A DNA stretch of 64,000 bases from Pseudodesulfovibrio sp. JC047 (GTDB lineage: Bacteria; Desulfobacterota; Desulfovibrionia; Desulfovibrionales; Desulfovibrionaceae), in assembly GCF_010468615.1 (NCBI RefSeq), contig NZ_WUEH01000013.1, positions 1-64,000 on the forward strand. Direction: 5' to 3'. The notes under the pieces are model-generated. The model made no database searches and was not told the DNA's origin. It saw only the letters and a list, made by a program, of their open reading frames with translations. Positions 5,842-15,602 of this stretch are shown one piece after another. Positions within the stretch are counted from its first letter, which is position 1. Each line of letters opens with the position of its first letter. Made by a program: the position numbers and the translations under genes.

Positions 5842-7323
5842 ATGGAATACAATGTCGAAGAACTCTCGCCGGTTAAGCGGAAAATTTCTGTGGAAGTTCC
5901 CGCAGAAGAAGCCAATGCTGCAATCTCAACTGCTATCGCCCTGTATCGTATGCAGGCTGATGTCAAAGGATTCCGTAAAGGCAAAGTCCCGTCTTCCATC
6001 GTGGAATCAAAATATCGGAAACAGATTTACGGTGAAGCCACCACAGATCTGATCAACTATCAGATCAACGAAATTTTGAGTGGCCTGTCGATTCAGCCCA
6101 TGTCCCGCATTGATGTCGATGCCAAGGAATTGGTTCGTGATGAAGATTTCAACTATGCAATTGAATTTGAAGTCGCTCCTCAGCTCGACCTGCCCGAATA
6201 CAAGGGCCTCAAGGTAGAGGAACTGGACGTCGTGGTGAGCGATGAAGAAGTCGCAGAAGTCGAGACTCGCATTTTGGCCAACAATGCCGAAGTGAAAGTG
6301 ATCGAAGACGTTCGCAATCCCAAGGATGGCGAAGTCGTTTCTGTCAGCTTTGGTGCCTATCAGGATGATCAGATCGTTGAGGGTATTCAGGCTGAGAACT
6401 TTGATTTGGTACTTGGCGAACATCAGGCTCTGCCCGAGTTTGAAGATATGCTCAAGACGTTGACTGCTGGTGAATCCGGCGAAACCGATGTGACATTCCC
6501 CGCTGACTTCATCAATGAAAATCTGGCTGGTCAGACCGTGACCATGAAGGCCAAACTTCATGCCGTGAAAGAGCGGATTACTCCCGAGATGAGTGATGGA
6601 GTGGCCCAAAAGGCTGGGTTCAAGGATATCGAGACTATGCGGACAGGTATCCGTGAATCCTACGGTTCTCAGCGTAAGCAGATGAACAAATCCAAAGCAC
6701 AGTCTGATTTGCTTGCCTCCATCATTGGTGAGATCAAGGATTTCCCGCTGCCGCCCGCCATGGTTGAAGATCGCATCGATCGTCTGATCCAGGATCTGGA
6801 ATACAAATTGGATCGTCAGGGTAAAGGTTTCCAGTCTTTGGGCAAGACGCCTGAAGAGCTGCGTGGCGATTTCCGTGAAGAAGCTGAGTCCACTGTCCGG
6901 ACAGAGATTTTCCTGCTGACTGTTGCCAACAAGGAATCCTTGGAAATTTCTCCTGAAGAAATCGATGCCACTTTGACGCAGTTGGCTATGCAGACTCGTC
7001 AACCGCTGCATGAACTCAAGAAATATTACGAAGACAACAACCTTATCGTGCCGTTGAAAGATCGGTTGTTGTGTGACAAGGCCTCTGAATTGATTTACGA
7101 TGCAGCCGATGTCAAAATGATCGCGGCTCCGAGCGAAGAGGCAAAGGCTCCAGCTGAAGCGACTGCTCCTGCCAAGGACGCCTTGATTACGTTTGAAAAC
7201 AAGGCCGAAGCCGTAGAATGGGCTGTTGCCAATCTGGGCCTCAAGGAATCGACTGCCAAAGGGTATTCCTTGGCCAAATTGCAGGAACGTGCTGAAAAAT
7301 TCATGGCTGAAAAAGACGCTTAA
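5842..7323 (+). CDS. tig: Trigger factor (ribosome-associated chaperone)
   Basis: 493 residues. The N-terminal ribosome-binding domain has the signature GFRKGKVP. A central FKBP-like prolyl isomerase domain (about residues 150-245) and a helical C-terminal chaperone domain follow. The last ~70 residues are extra compared with the usual ~430: an Ala/Pro/Glu-rich linker (EEAKAPAEATAPAKD) and a small helical module (ENKAEAVEWAVANLGL to the end). AGGAGG at 5827-5832 fixes the start. It leads the quality-control series tig, clpP, clpX, lon, the order seen in many proteobacteria, although a terminator separates tig from clpP here. Confidence 0.97.
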   Translation: MEYNVEELSPVKRKISVEVPAEEANAAISTAIALYRMQADVKGFRKGKVPSSIVESKYRKQIYGEATTDLINYQINEILSGLSIQPMSRIDVDAKELVRDEDFNYAIEFEVAPQLDLPEYKGLKVEELDVVVSDEEVAEVETRILANNAEVKVIEDVRNPKDGEVVSVSFGAYQDDQIVEGIQAENFDLVLGEHQALPEFEDMLKTLTAGESGETDVTFPADFINENLAGQTVTMKAKLHAVKERITPEMSDGVAQKAGFKDIETMRTGIRESYGSQRKQMNKSKAQSDLLASIIGEIKDFPLPPAMVEDRIDRLIQDLEYKLDRQGKGFQSLGKTPEELRGDFREEAESTVRTEIFLLTVANKESLEISPEEIDATLTQLAMQTRQPLHELKKYYEDNNLIVPLKDRLLCDKASELIYDAADVKMIAAPSEEAKAPAEATAPAKDALITFENKAEAVEWAVANLGLKESTAKGYSLAKLQERAEKFMAEKDA

Positions 7324-7353
7324 CGAATCTGTTGCACTGCCGAGAATAAAACG

Positions 7354-7389
7354 CAGCGGCCCGGATTTGTCCGGGTCGCTGTTTTTTTT
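7354..7389 (+). terminator. Rho-independent terminator after tig
   Basis: CAGCGGCCCGGA pairs with TCCGGGTCGCTG around a TTTG loop, followed by eight T. Confidence 0.9.
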
Positions 7390-7604
7390 GCGATGAGCCC
7401 TTGACCTTGTGGGTGGGATACCTATTTGTTCCAAGGTTCACGAAAGAAGTTTCCCCTTGTCCTTACAGGGGAATTATCTCATACTACAGAGACGTTAAAA
7501 AGGGCGGAAATGGTCGTTGAAGACCAGTGAGAGTACGAAAGAAATATGGTATTTTCGTATTCGCCGTCCGATAAACCTGATAAGATCCCGACAAGGAGAT
7601 GTTC
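7390..7604 (+). promoter_or_regulatory. clpP upstream region
   Basis: This 215-base leader holds an inverted repeat TTCCCCT (7451-7457)/AGGGGAA (7467-7473) and a possible promoter TTGACC-N16-TATTTG (about 7402-7429). I saw no CIRCE element and no convincing heat-shock consensus. Confidence 0.35.
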
Positions 7605-8210
7605 ATGGTCGCCATTCCGATGGTCATTGAAACAACTGGTCGTACTGAACGTGCATACGACATTTATTCCCGACTGCTCAAAGACCGGATCATCCTGCTT
7701 GGCAGCGCAATTGATGATAATGTGGCAAGCCTGATTTGTGCACAGCTTCTTTTTCTGGAGTCAGAAGATCCGGAAAAGGAAATTTATATGTATATTAACT
7801 CGCCTGGCGGGTCGGTTTCCGCTGGCATGGCTATTTATGATACCATGCAGTATATTTCAGCACCTGTGGCCACGTTGTGCCTCGGGCAAGCTGCCAGTAT
7901 GGGGGCTTTGTTGCTCAGTGCTGGTGAAAGTGGATTGCGTTACGCCTTGCCGCATAGTCGCATCATGATTCACCAACCGCTTGGCGGGGCGCAGGGACAG
8001 GCTTCTGATATTCATATTCACGCCCAGGAAATCTTGCGTTTGAGAGATGAACTCAATGGTATCCTGGTCGAACACACCGGCCAGAAGCTCGGTAAGATCC
8101 AGAAGGATACCGAGCGTGATTATTTCATGTCTTCCGAAGAAGCCTGCAAATATGGCCTGATTGACAAGGTCATGCGGTCCAGGGAAGACGTGGCCGAAAG
8201 TAAGGGTTAA
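7605..8210 (+). CDS. clpP: ATP-dependent Clp protease proteolytic subunit
   Basis: 201 residues, typical family length. The catalytic triad is visible: Ser98 in GQAASMG, His123 in MIHQPLGG and Asp172 in [11 protein letters not shown] 7605 is six bases after AGGAG; the in-frame ATG 7599 overlaps that site and is less likely. The protein forms the tetradecameric barrel that degrades substrates fed by ClpX (next gene) and ClpA (at 35940). clpX begins nine bases after the stop, so the two are one operon. Confidence 0.97.
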   Translation: MVAIPMVIETTGRTERAYDIYSRLLKDRIILLGSAIDDNVASLICAQLLFLESEDPEKEIYMYINSPGGSVSAGMAIYDTMQYISAPVATLCLGQAASMGALLLSAGESGLRYALPHSRIMIHQPLGGAQGQASDIHIHAQEILRLRDELNGILVEHTGQKLGKIQKDTERDYFMSSEEACKYGLIDKVMRSREDVAESKG

Positions 8211-8219
8211 AACAGAAAT

Positions 8220-9473
8220 ATGACTGAGAAAAATACGAATCCAGCCGAATTACGGTGCTCGTTTTGCAGCAAGACACAGGTGGAAGTCCAGCGGCTCATC
8301 GCCGGACCCGATGTGTATATTTGTAACGAATGCGTTGCGCTGTGCAATGACATCATGGCGCAGGAGACCATCAGCGAAGAATTCGAAGATGGTCGGTTGT
8401 TGCCGCCACAGGAAATCAAGGAATTGCTCGACCAATATGTCATTGGTCAGGAGCAGGCCAAGAAAATTCTGTCCGTTGCCGTGCATAACCACTACAAACG
8501 GGTGTTTTACGCCGCTGCGAATTCTGGTGCGGACGACATTGAAATTGACAAGTCCAACATCCTGTTGATCGGTCCGACCGGCTCAGGAAAGACCTTGTTG
8601 GCGCAGACGCTGGCACGTGTACTGAAAGTGCCGTTTGCCATTGCCGACGCGACCACGCTGACCGAAGCCGGCTATGTGGGCGAAGATGTGGAAAACATCC
8701 TTGTTCAGCTGTTGCAGAATGCCGATTACGATATTGATGCCGCGTCCCGTGGAATCATTTATATTGATGAAATCGACAAGGTCGCCCGGAAGGGGGATTC
8801 TCCGTCCATCACTCGTGATGTCTCGGGAGAGGGCGTTCAGCAGGCATTGCTCAAGATCATTGAGGGCACGGAAGCCAATATCCCGCCAAAGGGTGGCCGA
8901 AAGCATCCGCAGCAGGAATTCATCCGCATGGATACCTCGAATATCCTGTTCATTTTGGGCGGGGCATTCATCGGTTTGGACAAGATCGTGCAGCAGCGCA
9001 AGACCGGCTCCGGGCTGGGATTTGGTGCCAAGGTTGAAGCCAAAAAGGAAATGGATCTCGGCGAACTTTTTGCCTTGTCCGAACCAATGGATCTTATCAA
9101 GTTCGGTCTCATCCCCGAGTTTGTTGGTCGTATTCCGGTTCAGACTGCATTGCAGGAATTGTCCGAAGAAGATTTGATCCGCATCCTTCAGGAACCGAAG
9201 AACGCGCTGGTCAAGCAGTATAGCAAGCTTTTCGAGCTGGATAAGGTCGAACTGAAGTTCACTGAAAATGCTCTGTTGGCTATTGCCAAGCAGGCTGTGG
9301 AACGGAAGACCGGTGCTCGAGGTTTGCGGAATGTGTTGGAAAAAACCATGCTCGACATCATGTACAAGTTACCCGCCATGCCGGACGTGCGAGAGTGCGT
9401 CATTAATAAGGCTGTGGTCGAGAACGACATGGAACCGCTTTTGTTGTACCATCAGGAAGTGAAGTCTGCATAG
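8220..9473 (+). CDS. clpX: ATP-dependent Clp protease ATP-binding subunit ClpX
   Basis: 417 residues. An N-terminal C4 zinc domain (C13, C16, C35, C38) is followed by an AAA+ module with Walker A GPTGSGKT and Walker [10 protein letters not shown]. Pore-loop and sensor regions are intact, and a C-terminal D2 domain completes it. It unfolds tagged substrates and passes them to ClpP, encoded immediately upstream. The length is normal for the family. Confidence 0.97.
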   Translation: MTEKNTNPAELRCSFCSKTQVEVQRLIAGPDVYICNECVALCNDIMAQETISEEFEDGRLLPPQEIKELLDQYVIGQEQAKKILSVAVHNHYKRVFYAAANSGADDIEIDKSNILLIGPTGSGKTLLAQTLARVLKVPFAIADATTLTEAGYVGEDVENILVQLLQNADYDIDAASRGIIYIDEIDKVARKGDSPSITRDVSGEGVQQALLKIIEGTEANIPPKGGRKHPQQEFIRMDTSNILFILGGAFIGLDKIVQQRKTGSGLGFGAKVEAKKEMDLGELFALSEPMDLIKFGLIPEFVGRIPVQTALQELSEEDLIRILQEPKNALVKQYSKLFELDKVELKFTENALLAIAKQAVERKTGARGLRNVLEKTMLDIMYKLPAMPDVRECVINKAVVENDMEPLLLYHQEVKSA

Positions 9474-9583
9474 ATTCGTTCCGGACGTTGACAATACGTC
9501 TGAGAAGATTATTTCCACGGTATCGACGGCAAACACTTCCCTGTGTGGAAGTGGTGCTTCATATATAACCACCGGAGGAATCA
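9474..9583 (+). promoter_or_regulatory. clpX-lon intergenic region
   Basis: 110 bases containing a TTGACA near 9490 that may be a -35 for lon and a small hairpin ACTTCC-N6-GGAAGT near 9535-9552. No T-run follows the hairpin, so transcription from clpX may continue into lon. Confidence 0.35.
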
Positions 9584-12046
9584 ATGCCGACCTTTGGATT
9601 TGACGGCAAGAAATCCCCTGAAACCCAGACCCTTCCCATGATGTCTCTTCGGGAAGTGGTTATGTTTCCGAAATCCATCGTTCCACTGTTTGTGGGGCGT
9701 GAAGCGTCAATAAAAGCCATTGAAGCCGCTGTAGCTGATTATGGCAAACAGATATTCCTGGTCACTCAGAAGACCCCGGAGACCGAGCATCCCGAAGCCG
9801 ACGATTTATATCGTGTGGGGACGGTGAGCAAGATATTGCAGATGCTTCGGTTGCCTGATGGCACCATCAAGGTGCTGTTCGAAGGGGTTTCCCGTGCGTC
9901 TTGGACGCCTGAAAACGACATGATGACCTCTGGAGAGGATGACGAAGAGTTTACCAAGGCGACGTTCCTTCCCTTGGAAGAAAGTCAGGAATCCACTTCC
10001 GAGTCCAAAGGGTTGATTCGGGCTGTGCATGAGTCATTGGAAGATTTTGGGAAGGTCAACAAAAAGGTTGCTCCCGAAGCCATTCTGGCCATGTCCACCA
10101 TCAAGGAACCCGGTCCGCTGGCAGACCAGATCATGCCGCATTTGAAAATTGAGTTTTCTCGCAAACAGGCTATTCTCGAAGAACTCGATCCGTCCAAACG
10201 GCTTGAGCGCGTCTATGAATTGTTGCTTGGAGAAATCGAGATTGTTTCCATCGAAAAGCGCGTCAAGGGACGTGTGAAAGATCAGATGGAAAAAAATCAG
10301 CGTGAATATTATCTCAACGAACAGGTCAAGGCTATCAACAAGGAAATGGGGCGCGATGACGATCCCCAGGCCGAAGCCCTGGAGCTGGAAGAACAGCTCG
10401 ACGCCAAACCCATGTCTGATGAAAATCGGGGACGGGTTCGTAAAGAGATAAAGAAAATGCGTACCATGCAGCCGTCCAGTGCTGAATATACTGTGGTGCG
10501 AAATTATATCGATTGGGTACTTGACCTGCCGTGGGACGACATCAAGAATGACAAGGATGTTGATATCGAACAGGCCCGTACCATTCTGGATGAAGATCAT
10601 TTCGGTTTGAAAAAGCCCAAGCAACGGATTCTTGAATATCTCGCGGTTCAGACATTGGTTGAAACCATGAAAGGGCCTATTCTGTGCTTTGTGGGGCCTC
10701 CTGGTGTCGGTAAAACGTCGATTGCGAAATCTATTGCCCGGTCCATGGATCGTGAATTCCTTCGCCTTTCTTTGGGTGGGGTCCGTGATGAAGCGGAGAT
10801 TCGTGGCCACCGTCGTACCTACGTCGGAGCCATGCCTGGCAAGATTATTCAGTCTTTGAAGCGGGTGAAATTCAACAATCCGGTCATTTGCCTGGACGAA
10901 GTGGACAAGATGTCCGCTGACTTCCGTGGCGACCCGTCGGCCGCTTTGCTGGAAGTGCTCGATCCTGAGCAGAATTATGCGTTCAATGATCATTATTTGG
11001 ATTTGGACTATGATTTGTCCAAGGTCTTTTTCATCACGACTGCCAACAGTCTGGAAGGCATTCCGTTGCCGTTGCAGGATCGGATGGAGATTATCCGTTT
11101 GCCTGGTTATTTGGAAAATGAAAAGGTGGAGATTGCCAAGGATTTCCTGTTGCCCAAGCAACTTGAGCAGCATGGATTGAATGCGGACAATATTAAATTG
11201 TCGGAAAACGCCATTCTCGATATTGTCAGGTATTATACCAAGGAAGCCGGTGTCCGTAATCTGGAGCGGGAGCTTGCGTCAATCTGTCGCAAGTCTGCCA
11301 TGAAGATTGTGGAAGAAAAAAATCGCGATAAGGTTATCTCCGTGACCAAGCAGGGTTTGGAAAAGATGCTTGGCGTGACCAAATTCAGCTATGGTGAACG
11401 GGAAGAGACGTCGCAGGTCGGCGTGTGTAACGGATTGGCATGGACACAACTCGGTGGCGAAATGCTGCTGGTTGAAGTCGTGCTGATGCCGGGTAAGGGA
11501 AAAGTCGAGATCACCGGCAAACTCGGTGATGTCATGCAGGAGTCCGCTCGTGCCGCTGTTTCCTATATCCGGTCCCGGTCAGATCTTCTCGGTCTGAAAC
11601 CGGATTTTTACAAGCAGGTGGATATCCATATCCATGTGCCGGACGGAGCGACGCCAAAGGACGGTCCGAGCGCAGGTGTCACCATGACAACCGCACTCAT
11701 TTCCGCTTTGTTGAACATCCCCATTCGTCATGATCTGGCGATGACCGGTGAAATCACGCTTCGTGGACGGGTGCTGCCCATCGGTGGACTGCGTGAAAAG
11801 TTGTTGGCTGCGCATCGTGGTTTGATAAAGACTGTGTTGATCCCTGCGGAAAATGAAAAGAACCTCAAGGATGTTCCCAAGGACATTCTCAAGGATCTTG
11901 AGGTCATTCCTGTCAAGACCTTAGATGAGGTCATTGACAAGGCGCTTCAAGCCGGATCTGAGTCCGTGTGGCACACGAAACACGGAGAGGCTCCGATTGC
12001 CGCAGAATTGCTTAAGGACGAATTGCAACGCTCAGCGCGTCAGTAG
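9584..12046 (+). CDS. lon: ATP-dependent protease Lon
   Basis: 820 residues. An N-terminal LON substrate domain, a coiled-coil linker region, an AAA+ module with Walker [10 protein letters not shown], and a C-terminal serine protease domain are in the usual order. The catalytic dyad is Ser696 (DGPSAGVTM) and Lys739 ([10 protein letters not shown]), 43 residues apart as in E. coli Lon. The start follows CCGGAGGAATCA. It degrades misfolded and regulatory proteins and closes the tig-clpP-clpX-lon series. Confidence 0.97.
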   Translation: MPTFGFDGKKSPETQTLPMMSLREVVMFPKSIVPLFVGREASIKAIEAAVADYGKQIFLVTQKTPETEHPEADDLYRVGTVSKILQMLRLPDGTIKVLFEGVSRASWTPENDMMTSGEDDEEFTKATFLPLEESQESTSESKGLIRAVHESLEDFGKVNKKVAPEAILAMSTIKEPGPLADQIMPHLKIEFSRKQAILEELDPSKRLERVYELLLGEIEIVSIEKRVKGRVKDQMEKNQREYYLNEQVKAINKEMGRDDDPQAEALELEEQLDAKPMSDENRGRVRKEIKKMRTMQPSSAEYTVVRNYIDWVLDLPWDDIKNDKDVDIEQARTILDEDHFGLKKPKQRILEYLAVQTLVETMKGPILCFVGPPGVGKTSIAKSIARSMDREFLRLSLGGVRDEAEIRGHRRTYVGAMPGKIIQSLKRVKFNNPVICLDEVDKMSADFRGDPSAALLEVLDPEQNYAFNDHYLDLDYDLSKVFFITTANSLEGIPLPLQDRMEIIRLPGYLENEKVEIAKDFLLPKQLEQHGLNADNIKLSENAILDIVRYYTKEAGVRNLERELASICRKSAMKIVEEKNRDKVISVTKQGLEKMLGVTKFSYGEREETSQVGVCNGLAWTQLGGEMLLVEVVLMPGKGKVEITGKLGDVMQESARAAVSYIRSRSDLLGLKPDFYKQVDIHIHVPDGATPKDGPSAGVTMTTALISALLNIPIRHDLAMTGEITLRGRVLPIGGLREKLLAAHRGLIKTVLIPAENEKNLKDVPKDILKDLEVIPVKTLDEVIDKALQAGSESVWHTKHGEAPIAAELLKDELQRSARQ

Positions 12047-12062
12047 TTTCCTTTTATATATC

Positions 12063-12103
12063 AAAACGAAAGGCCGGACAGTTTTCTGTTCGGCCTTTCT
12101 TTA
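12063..12103. terminator. Bidirectional terminator between lon and the convergent hypothetical gene
   Basis: AAAGGCCGGACAG (12069-12081) pairs with CTGTTCGGCCTTT (12086-12098) around a TTTT loop. T-rich sequence follows on the plus strand, and the flanking A-rich side provides a weaker U-tract for minus-strand transcripts. Confidence 0.85.
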
Positions 12104-12118
12104 TGTAAAATTGGTGTC

Positions 12119-12661
12119 TTATTTGGCTGAAAAAGAATGAAGGGCGTTTGTCTTTTCCAGTGATGAAGCCAATTGAGCGAAGAATGCGTTTTTTTGAAGC
12201 ATCACCATTCCCGGATTTATGTTTTTCCCGGTTTTTTCCTGTTCGAAATGCTGCGCTTCCTTTGGATCTATTCCGGCAATATGTCGTCGTTTGGCCTCAT
12301 CCTCGTCGTCATCCTTTTTTTTGGGCATTGTGTGAGTTGCATCCGCAATGCTTGAATGGGGCTTGACGCCGGTGATCTTTGCAATTTCGTTTTCGACTTC
12401 CTTAATGCGGGCCTTTTGCTCTTCTGTGGGTTGACCGTCTCCCATGCTTAAGAGTTGGCTGAGCATATTTTTTAGAAAAGCGACACGATTCTTCTCTTCA
12501 GGAGTCAATTCTTTTTGGATGGGAAGGGAAGAGGATTCTAGACGCTTTTCTTCTTCGGTTTTTTCGGGAACAAGCGATACGCCTTCCGGGGTAATGTTTC
12601 GCACCAAAGAGCGAGCCTTGGGCGTTGTCGGTTGTAAAGATGCTGTTGCTGAAATCTGCAT
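12119..12661 (-). CDS. Hypothetical protein, charged, helical
   Basis: 180 residues with no signal peptide and no transmembrane segment. It has a central helical region (residues 50-95, TPEEKNRVAFLKNMLSQLL) and a Lys/Asp/Glu-rich patch (PKKKDDDEDEAKRR). The minus-strand start is preceded by GGAG at 12669-12672. The Ser/Thr-rich N-terminus is reminiscent of short proteins encoded near flagellar or surface genes in this group, but that is only an impression. No function is assigned. Confidence 0.6.
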   Translation of the reverse strand: MQISATASLQPTTPKARSLVRNITPEGVSLVPEKTEEEKRLESSSLPIQKELTPEEKNRVAFLKNMLSQLLSMGDGQPTEEQKARIKEVENEIAKITGVKPHSSIADATHTMPKKKDDDEDEAKRRHIAGIDPKEAQHFEQEKTGKNINPGMVMLQKNAFFAQLASSLEKTNALHSFSAK

Positions 12662-12750
12662 TTGTGCACTCCATTGGGTAAAAAATACCTCTTTGTCACA
12701 AATGCAAATATCGCGCCTGGGAAAAAGTGCCGGAGGATGGTCGTTTTATG

Positions 12751-12786
12751 GGGAAAAAAGCCCTGGAAACAGGCTGTTTCCAGGGC
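12751..12786 (-). terminator. Rho-independent terminator for the M23 peptidase gene
   Basis: On the minus strand GCCCTGGAAACAG and CTGTTTCCAGGGC form a long stem (12760-12786) followed by six U. Confidence 0.85.
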
Positions 12787-12828
12787 GATCAATTTGATTG
12801 ATATCTGGGGAGGGGCTCTCCCCGGTGA

Positions 12829-14181
12829 TTATTGGATTTTTGATAACACGTTGTTTCGAATCCAGTTTTTGTCCCACCACTCGAACGGCTGGGTCGGGAT
12901 ACCTGAGACGATGATTCCATAATGGAGATGGTCGCCGCCAGCCAGTCCAGTTGTCCCTGTGTGTCCGATAGTTTGTCCGCGAGTGACTCGGTCACCATTG
13001 GCCACGGCAATGGAGCTGAGGTGCGCGTAGAGCGACTGAAGGCCGAGCCCGTGATCGATGACCACGACATTGCCATAAATGCCCAAAAAGTCGGCGTGGA
13101 CAATGATCCCGTCATTGCCTGCAGGTACGGCTGCCTGTCGTACACTCGCCAGATCAAGGCCGAGGTGTGTCTGGAAATCGACTTTCCTGCCTTTGTACAT
13201 GTAGTCTCTGGCATCGGCGAATGTCGCACGATTTGCCGCATTGGGAAGCCGTTTGAATGGGCCGGACCACAACATGGTGGGGCTGGTTTGTCGGCCGAGT
13301 TCGAGCAGCTTGGCCCGATTCTGTTGCCGCAAGGTGTTGTTGATGTATAGGTACTGATCGAGGAGTGTGCCTTGATTGGGGACAAGTCCTTGAAATTCCG
13401 GGATGGTTCGTTCCATGAATCCATCGGAAAGCCTGATTTTGTCATGCCGGAACTGGCGACTATTGGTGTGATAGTTGAATGACCGTTTGGCCGTGTTTCC
13501 AGCCTTGTCTGAGGCGGTAATGAACGGAGTGAATTTGTTGGATGGAGTGTCCCATGGGTGGGCAAAAATGCAATAGTACTGGAATTTTCCGGTTGGTCCC
13601 GGTTGGAGATATGCGGGGAAGAACCGTTCTCCAACTTGTATTCCGGTGTTTTCTACTTTTTCGGACAGGGAGTAGACCATGAGTCCGCTGCCGCCCTGAT
13701 TCAGGTTGTTGGTGTGAGATTGGACAAAAATTCGTGGTGGCGTCAGATCCAGCGAGTAGCTTTGCGACGCACTGGTGACTCCGGCGGCTCCGAAGGGATA
13801 CAAGGACGCATCCCGGGCTGTGATTTCAATGGTGAATTCACCTTCCTTGATGATGCCCGAATCCAGAGACAGGACCTCTTTGGCCTCCATAATGCCGCCG
13901 GGGTACTCCTTGGTGACCAGAGGGATACGCTTTTTGCCTTGGATTGCGACAATTTCAAGTGATTTTAAACCACTGCCAGGGTCTTGCACCGAGACGTCAA
14001 CCGTACTTTCCTTGCCCAGGTTTTGGGTGTTGGGTGCAATGGCTATGGTCGGTGCCGTCGTGTCTCTGAAAATCATGAACAGTCCTGCGCCAAGGGTGCA
14101 GATGAGTATGATGGTCAAGAGGACGAGGGGAAAACCTTTTCCGCTTTTCTTTTTTTGAGAGAAGTTCGTTTCGTTACTCAT
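12829..14181 (-). CDS. Membrane-anchored M23 (LytM-type) peptidase
   Basis: 450 residues. A basic N-terminus and one transmembrane helix (about residues 17-38, FPLVLLTIILICTLGAGLFM) anchor a periplasmic protein. Residues about 45-250 look like Ig-like or bacterial immunoglobulin-type modules (TAPTIAIAPNT and LTPPRIFVQSHTNN starts). The C-terminal ~130 residues are an M23 domain with HLGLDLAS for the first zinc ligands, then GDHLHYGI (HxH motif). M23 enzymes cut peptidoglycan cross-links or activate amidases. The gene is monocistronic on the minus strand, with its own terminator. Confidence 0.88.
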   Translation of the reverse strand: MSNETNFSQKKKSGKGFPLVLLTIILICTLGAGLFMIFRDTTAPTIAIAPNTQNLGKESTVDVSVQDPGSGLKSLEIVAIQGKKRIPLVTKEYPGGIMEAKEVLSLDSGIIKEGEFTIEITARDASLYPFGAAGVTSASQSYSLDLTPPRIFVQSHTNNLNQGGSGLMVYSLSEKVENTGIQVGERFFPAYLQPGPTGKFQYYCIFAHPWDTPSNKFTPFITASDKAGNTAKRSFNYHTNSRQFRHDKIRLSDGFMERTIPEFQGLVPNQGTLLDQYLYINNTLRQQNRAKLLELGRQTSPTMLWSGPFKRLPNAANRATFADARDYMYKGRKVDFQTHLGLDLASVRQAAVPAGNDGIIVHADFLGIYGNVVVIDHGLGLQSLYAHLSSIAVANGDRVTRGQTIGHTGTTGLAGGDHLHYGIIVSGIPTQPFEWWDKNWIRNNVLSKIQ

Positions 14182-14290
14182 GTTCCTTCCTATTGGTAAA
14201 AATCTAGACTATTTCTATAATACTCGAAGAACGGACACAAGGAAAAGGCACAGGAAAAATGAAATTGCTGTTTATGATGGTGTTCCCATG

Positions 14291-14321
14291 AAAAAAAAGC
14301 CGCCCCCTGACAGGAACGGCC
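14291..14321 (-). terminator. Rho-independent terminator for the CBS-domain gene
   Basis: On the minus strand GCCGTTCC-TGTCA-GGGGGCGGC is followed by eight U (plus-strand A-run 14291-14298). Confidence 0.75.
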
Positions 14322-14343
14322 CGTGTGTCGTGTGCGAAGGCAC

Positions 14344-14775
14344 TTAGTCCTGATCGTCCAGACCTTCCATGAGTTGAATCGTCAAACGCAGGAAATCTGC
14401 TTCTGTTAATATGCCGACCAGTTCACCGTTTTTCACCACGGGCAGACAGCCGTACTTGTGATTAAGGAGAATTTGGGCCGCTTTTTTGAGTGGAGTATCG
14501 GTACTGATTGAAGTGATATCCGTGCGCATGATTTCATGCAGGGGAATTCCCGCGTCTATTTCTTTTTGTGTTTCTGGATCAAGTTCAGCCAGATGGGAAA
14601 TAGTGGCGGAAAGAATGTCTCTATGGGTGATCAATCCGGTGAACACGTTGTCAACCGTGACGATGGGGATATGTCTGATGCGTTGAAGATTCATGAGCTG
14701 GCGAGCACTGTGTAGGGAATCGCGTTCCTTGAGTGAAAAGACGGGTGATGTCATAAGGTCATTGACCTTCAGCAT
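14344..14775 (-). CDS. Two-CBS-domain protein
   Basis: 143 residues made of a tandem CBS pair: residues 1-65 (VNDLMTSPVFSLKERDSL, IRHIPIVTVDNVFTGLITHRD) and 80-140 (IMRTDITSISTDTPLKKAA, YGCLPVVKNGELVGILTEAD). Such Bateman modules bind adenosyl nucleotides and regulate partner proteins. ATG 14775 follows GAGGAGGAA; an in-frame start 17 codons earlier lacks a ribosome site. It is divergent from pcm, and no partner can be named. Confidence 0.9.
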   Translation of the reverse strand: MLKVNDLMTSPVFSLKERDSLHSARQLMNLQRIRHIPIVTVDNVFTGLITHRDILSATISHLAELDPETQKEIDAGIPLHEIMRTDITSISTDTPLKKAAQILLNHKYGCLPVVKNGELVGILTEADFLRLTIQLMEGLDDQD

Positions 14776-14945
14776 GTATTCCTCCTCGTTTATCGGCATT
14801 TTCGGTGAAAGCGTGAATCCTGTCAAGGTGGGTGAACCAAATCGTGTGTGTTTTTTGCGGCTTTTGTTGACTTGAGAGGGAAAATCTGTTCAGCATCCCG
14901 CAGGTCTTTTCATTGGTGGGACACCGTTGATTGCAGGAGTGTTTG

Positions 14946-15587
14946 GTGGTTGATCCGGTTCGGTTGAGAAAGCGCATGGTGCGCGAACAGATACAGGCTC
15001 GCGGCGTGAATGATTCACGGGTGCTTGAAGCCATGTCCACGCTTCCCAGACATCTTTTTGTCGAGGAAGCTTTGGCCTATAAAGCCTATTCCGACAGCCC
15101 GCTTCCCATCGGGGAGGGGCAGACTATTTCACAACCATATATTGTGGCCCTGATGTCCGAGCTGCTTGAGATCGAGCCGGGGATGAAAATTCTTGAGATC
15201 GGCACAGGCTCTGGCTATCAGGCTGCTGTTCTTGGGGAAATGGGGGCGGAAGTCTATACGGTCGAGCGAATAAAGAAACTTTTTCATGCCGCTCGTAAAC
15301 GCTTCATGAAAATGCGCATGTTTTCTGTTAAGCTGAAGCTTGACGACGGGACCATGGGCTGGCCGGACGAAGCTCCGTATGATCGGATCATTGTTACAGC
15401 CGGAGGTCCCGAGATTCCGGAACCATTGGTGGATCAATTGGCCGATCATGGTCGAATGCTTATCCCGGTCGGTGAATCCAGGCGCAACCAGATGCTTGTT
15501 CTTGTTGAAAAACGTGACGGCGTAGTCCGTCAAACTGATATGGGAAATGTCGCGTTTGTGGATCTGGTGGGCAGTCACGGCTGGTAG
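14946..15587 (+). CDS. pcm: Protein-L-isoaspartate O-methyltransferase
   Basis: 213 residues. The SAM-binding motif [15 protein letters not shown] and the family-specific [19 protein letters not shown] are present. The enzyme methylates isoaspartyl residues to begin repair of aged proteins. GTG 14946 is chosen because AGGAG ends six bases before it; TTG 14931 overlaps that site. It starts a run of plus-strand genes (DUF368, Mrp, pgsA) with gaps of 15-57 bases and no terminator until after pgsA. Confidence 0.95.
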   Translation: MVDPVRLRKRMVREQIQARGVNDSRVLEAMSTLPRHLFVEEALAYKAYSDSPLPIGEGQTISQPYIVALMSELLEIEPGMKILEIGTGSGYQAAVLGEMGAEVYTVERIKKLFHAARKRFMKMRMFSVKLKLDDGTMGWPDEAPYDRIIVTAGGPEIPEPLVDQLADHGRMLIPVGESRRNQMLVLVEKRDGVVRQTDMGNVAFVDLVGSHGW

Positions 15588-15602
15588 TTGGAGGTCTCCT
15601 GT

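Noticed and set aside
6007-7434. Long minus-strand open frame opposite tig
   Set aside because: It mirrors the codon pattern of tig, has no ribosome site and shows no protein-like features. The same holds for long antisense frames at 10034-11173 (lon) and 51236-52546.
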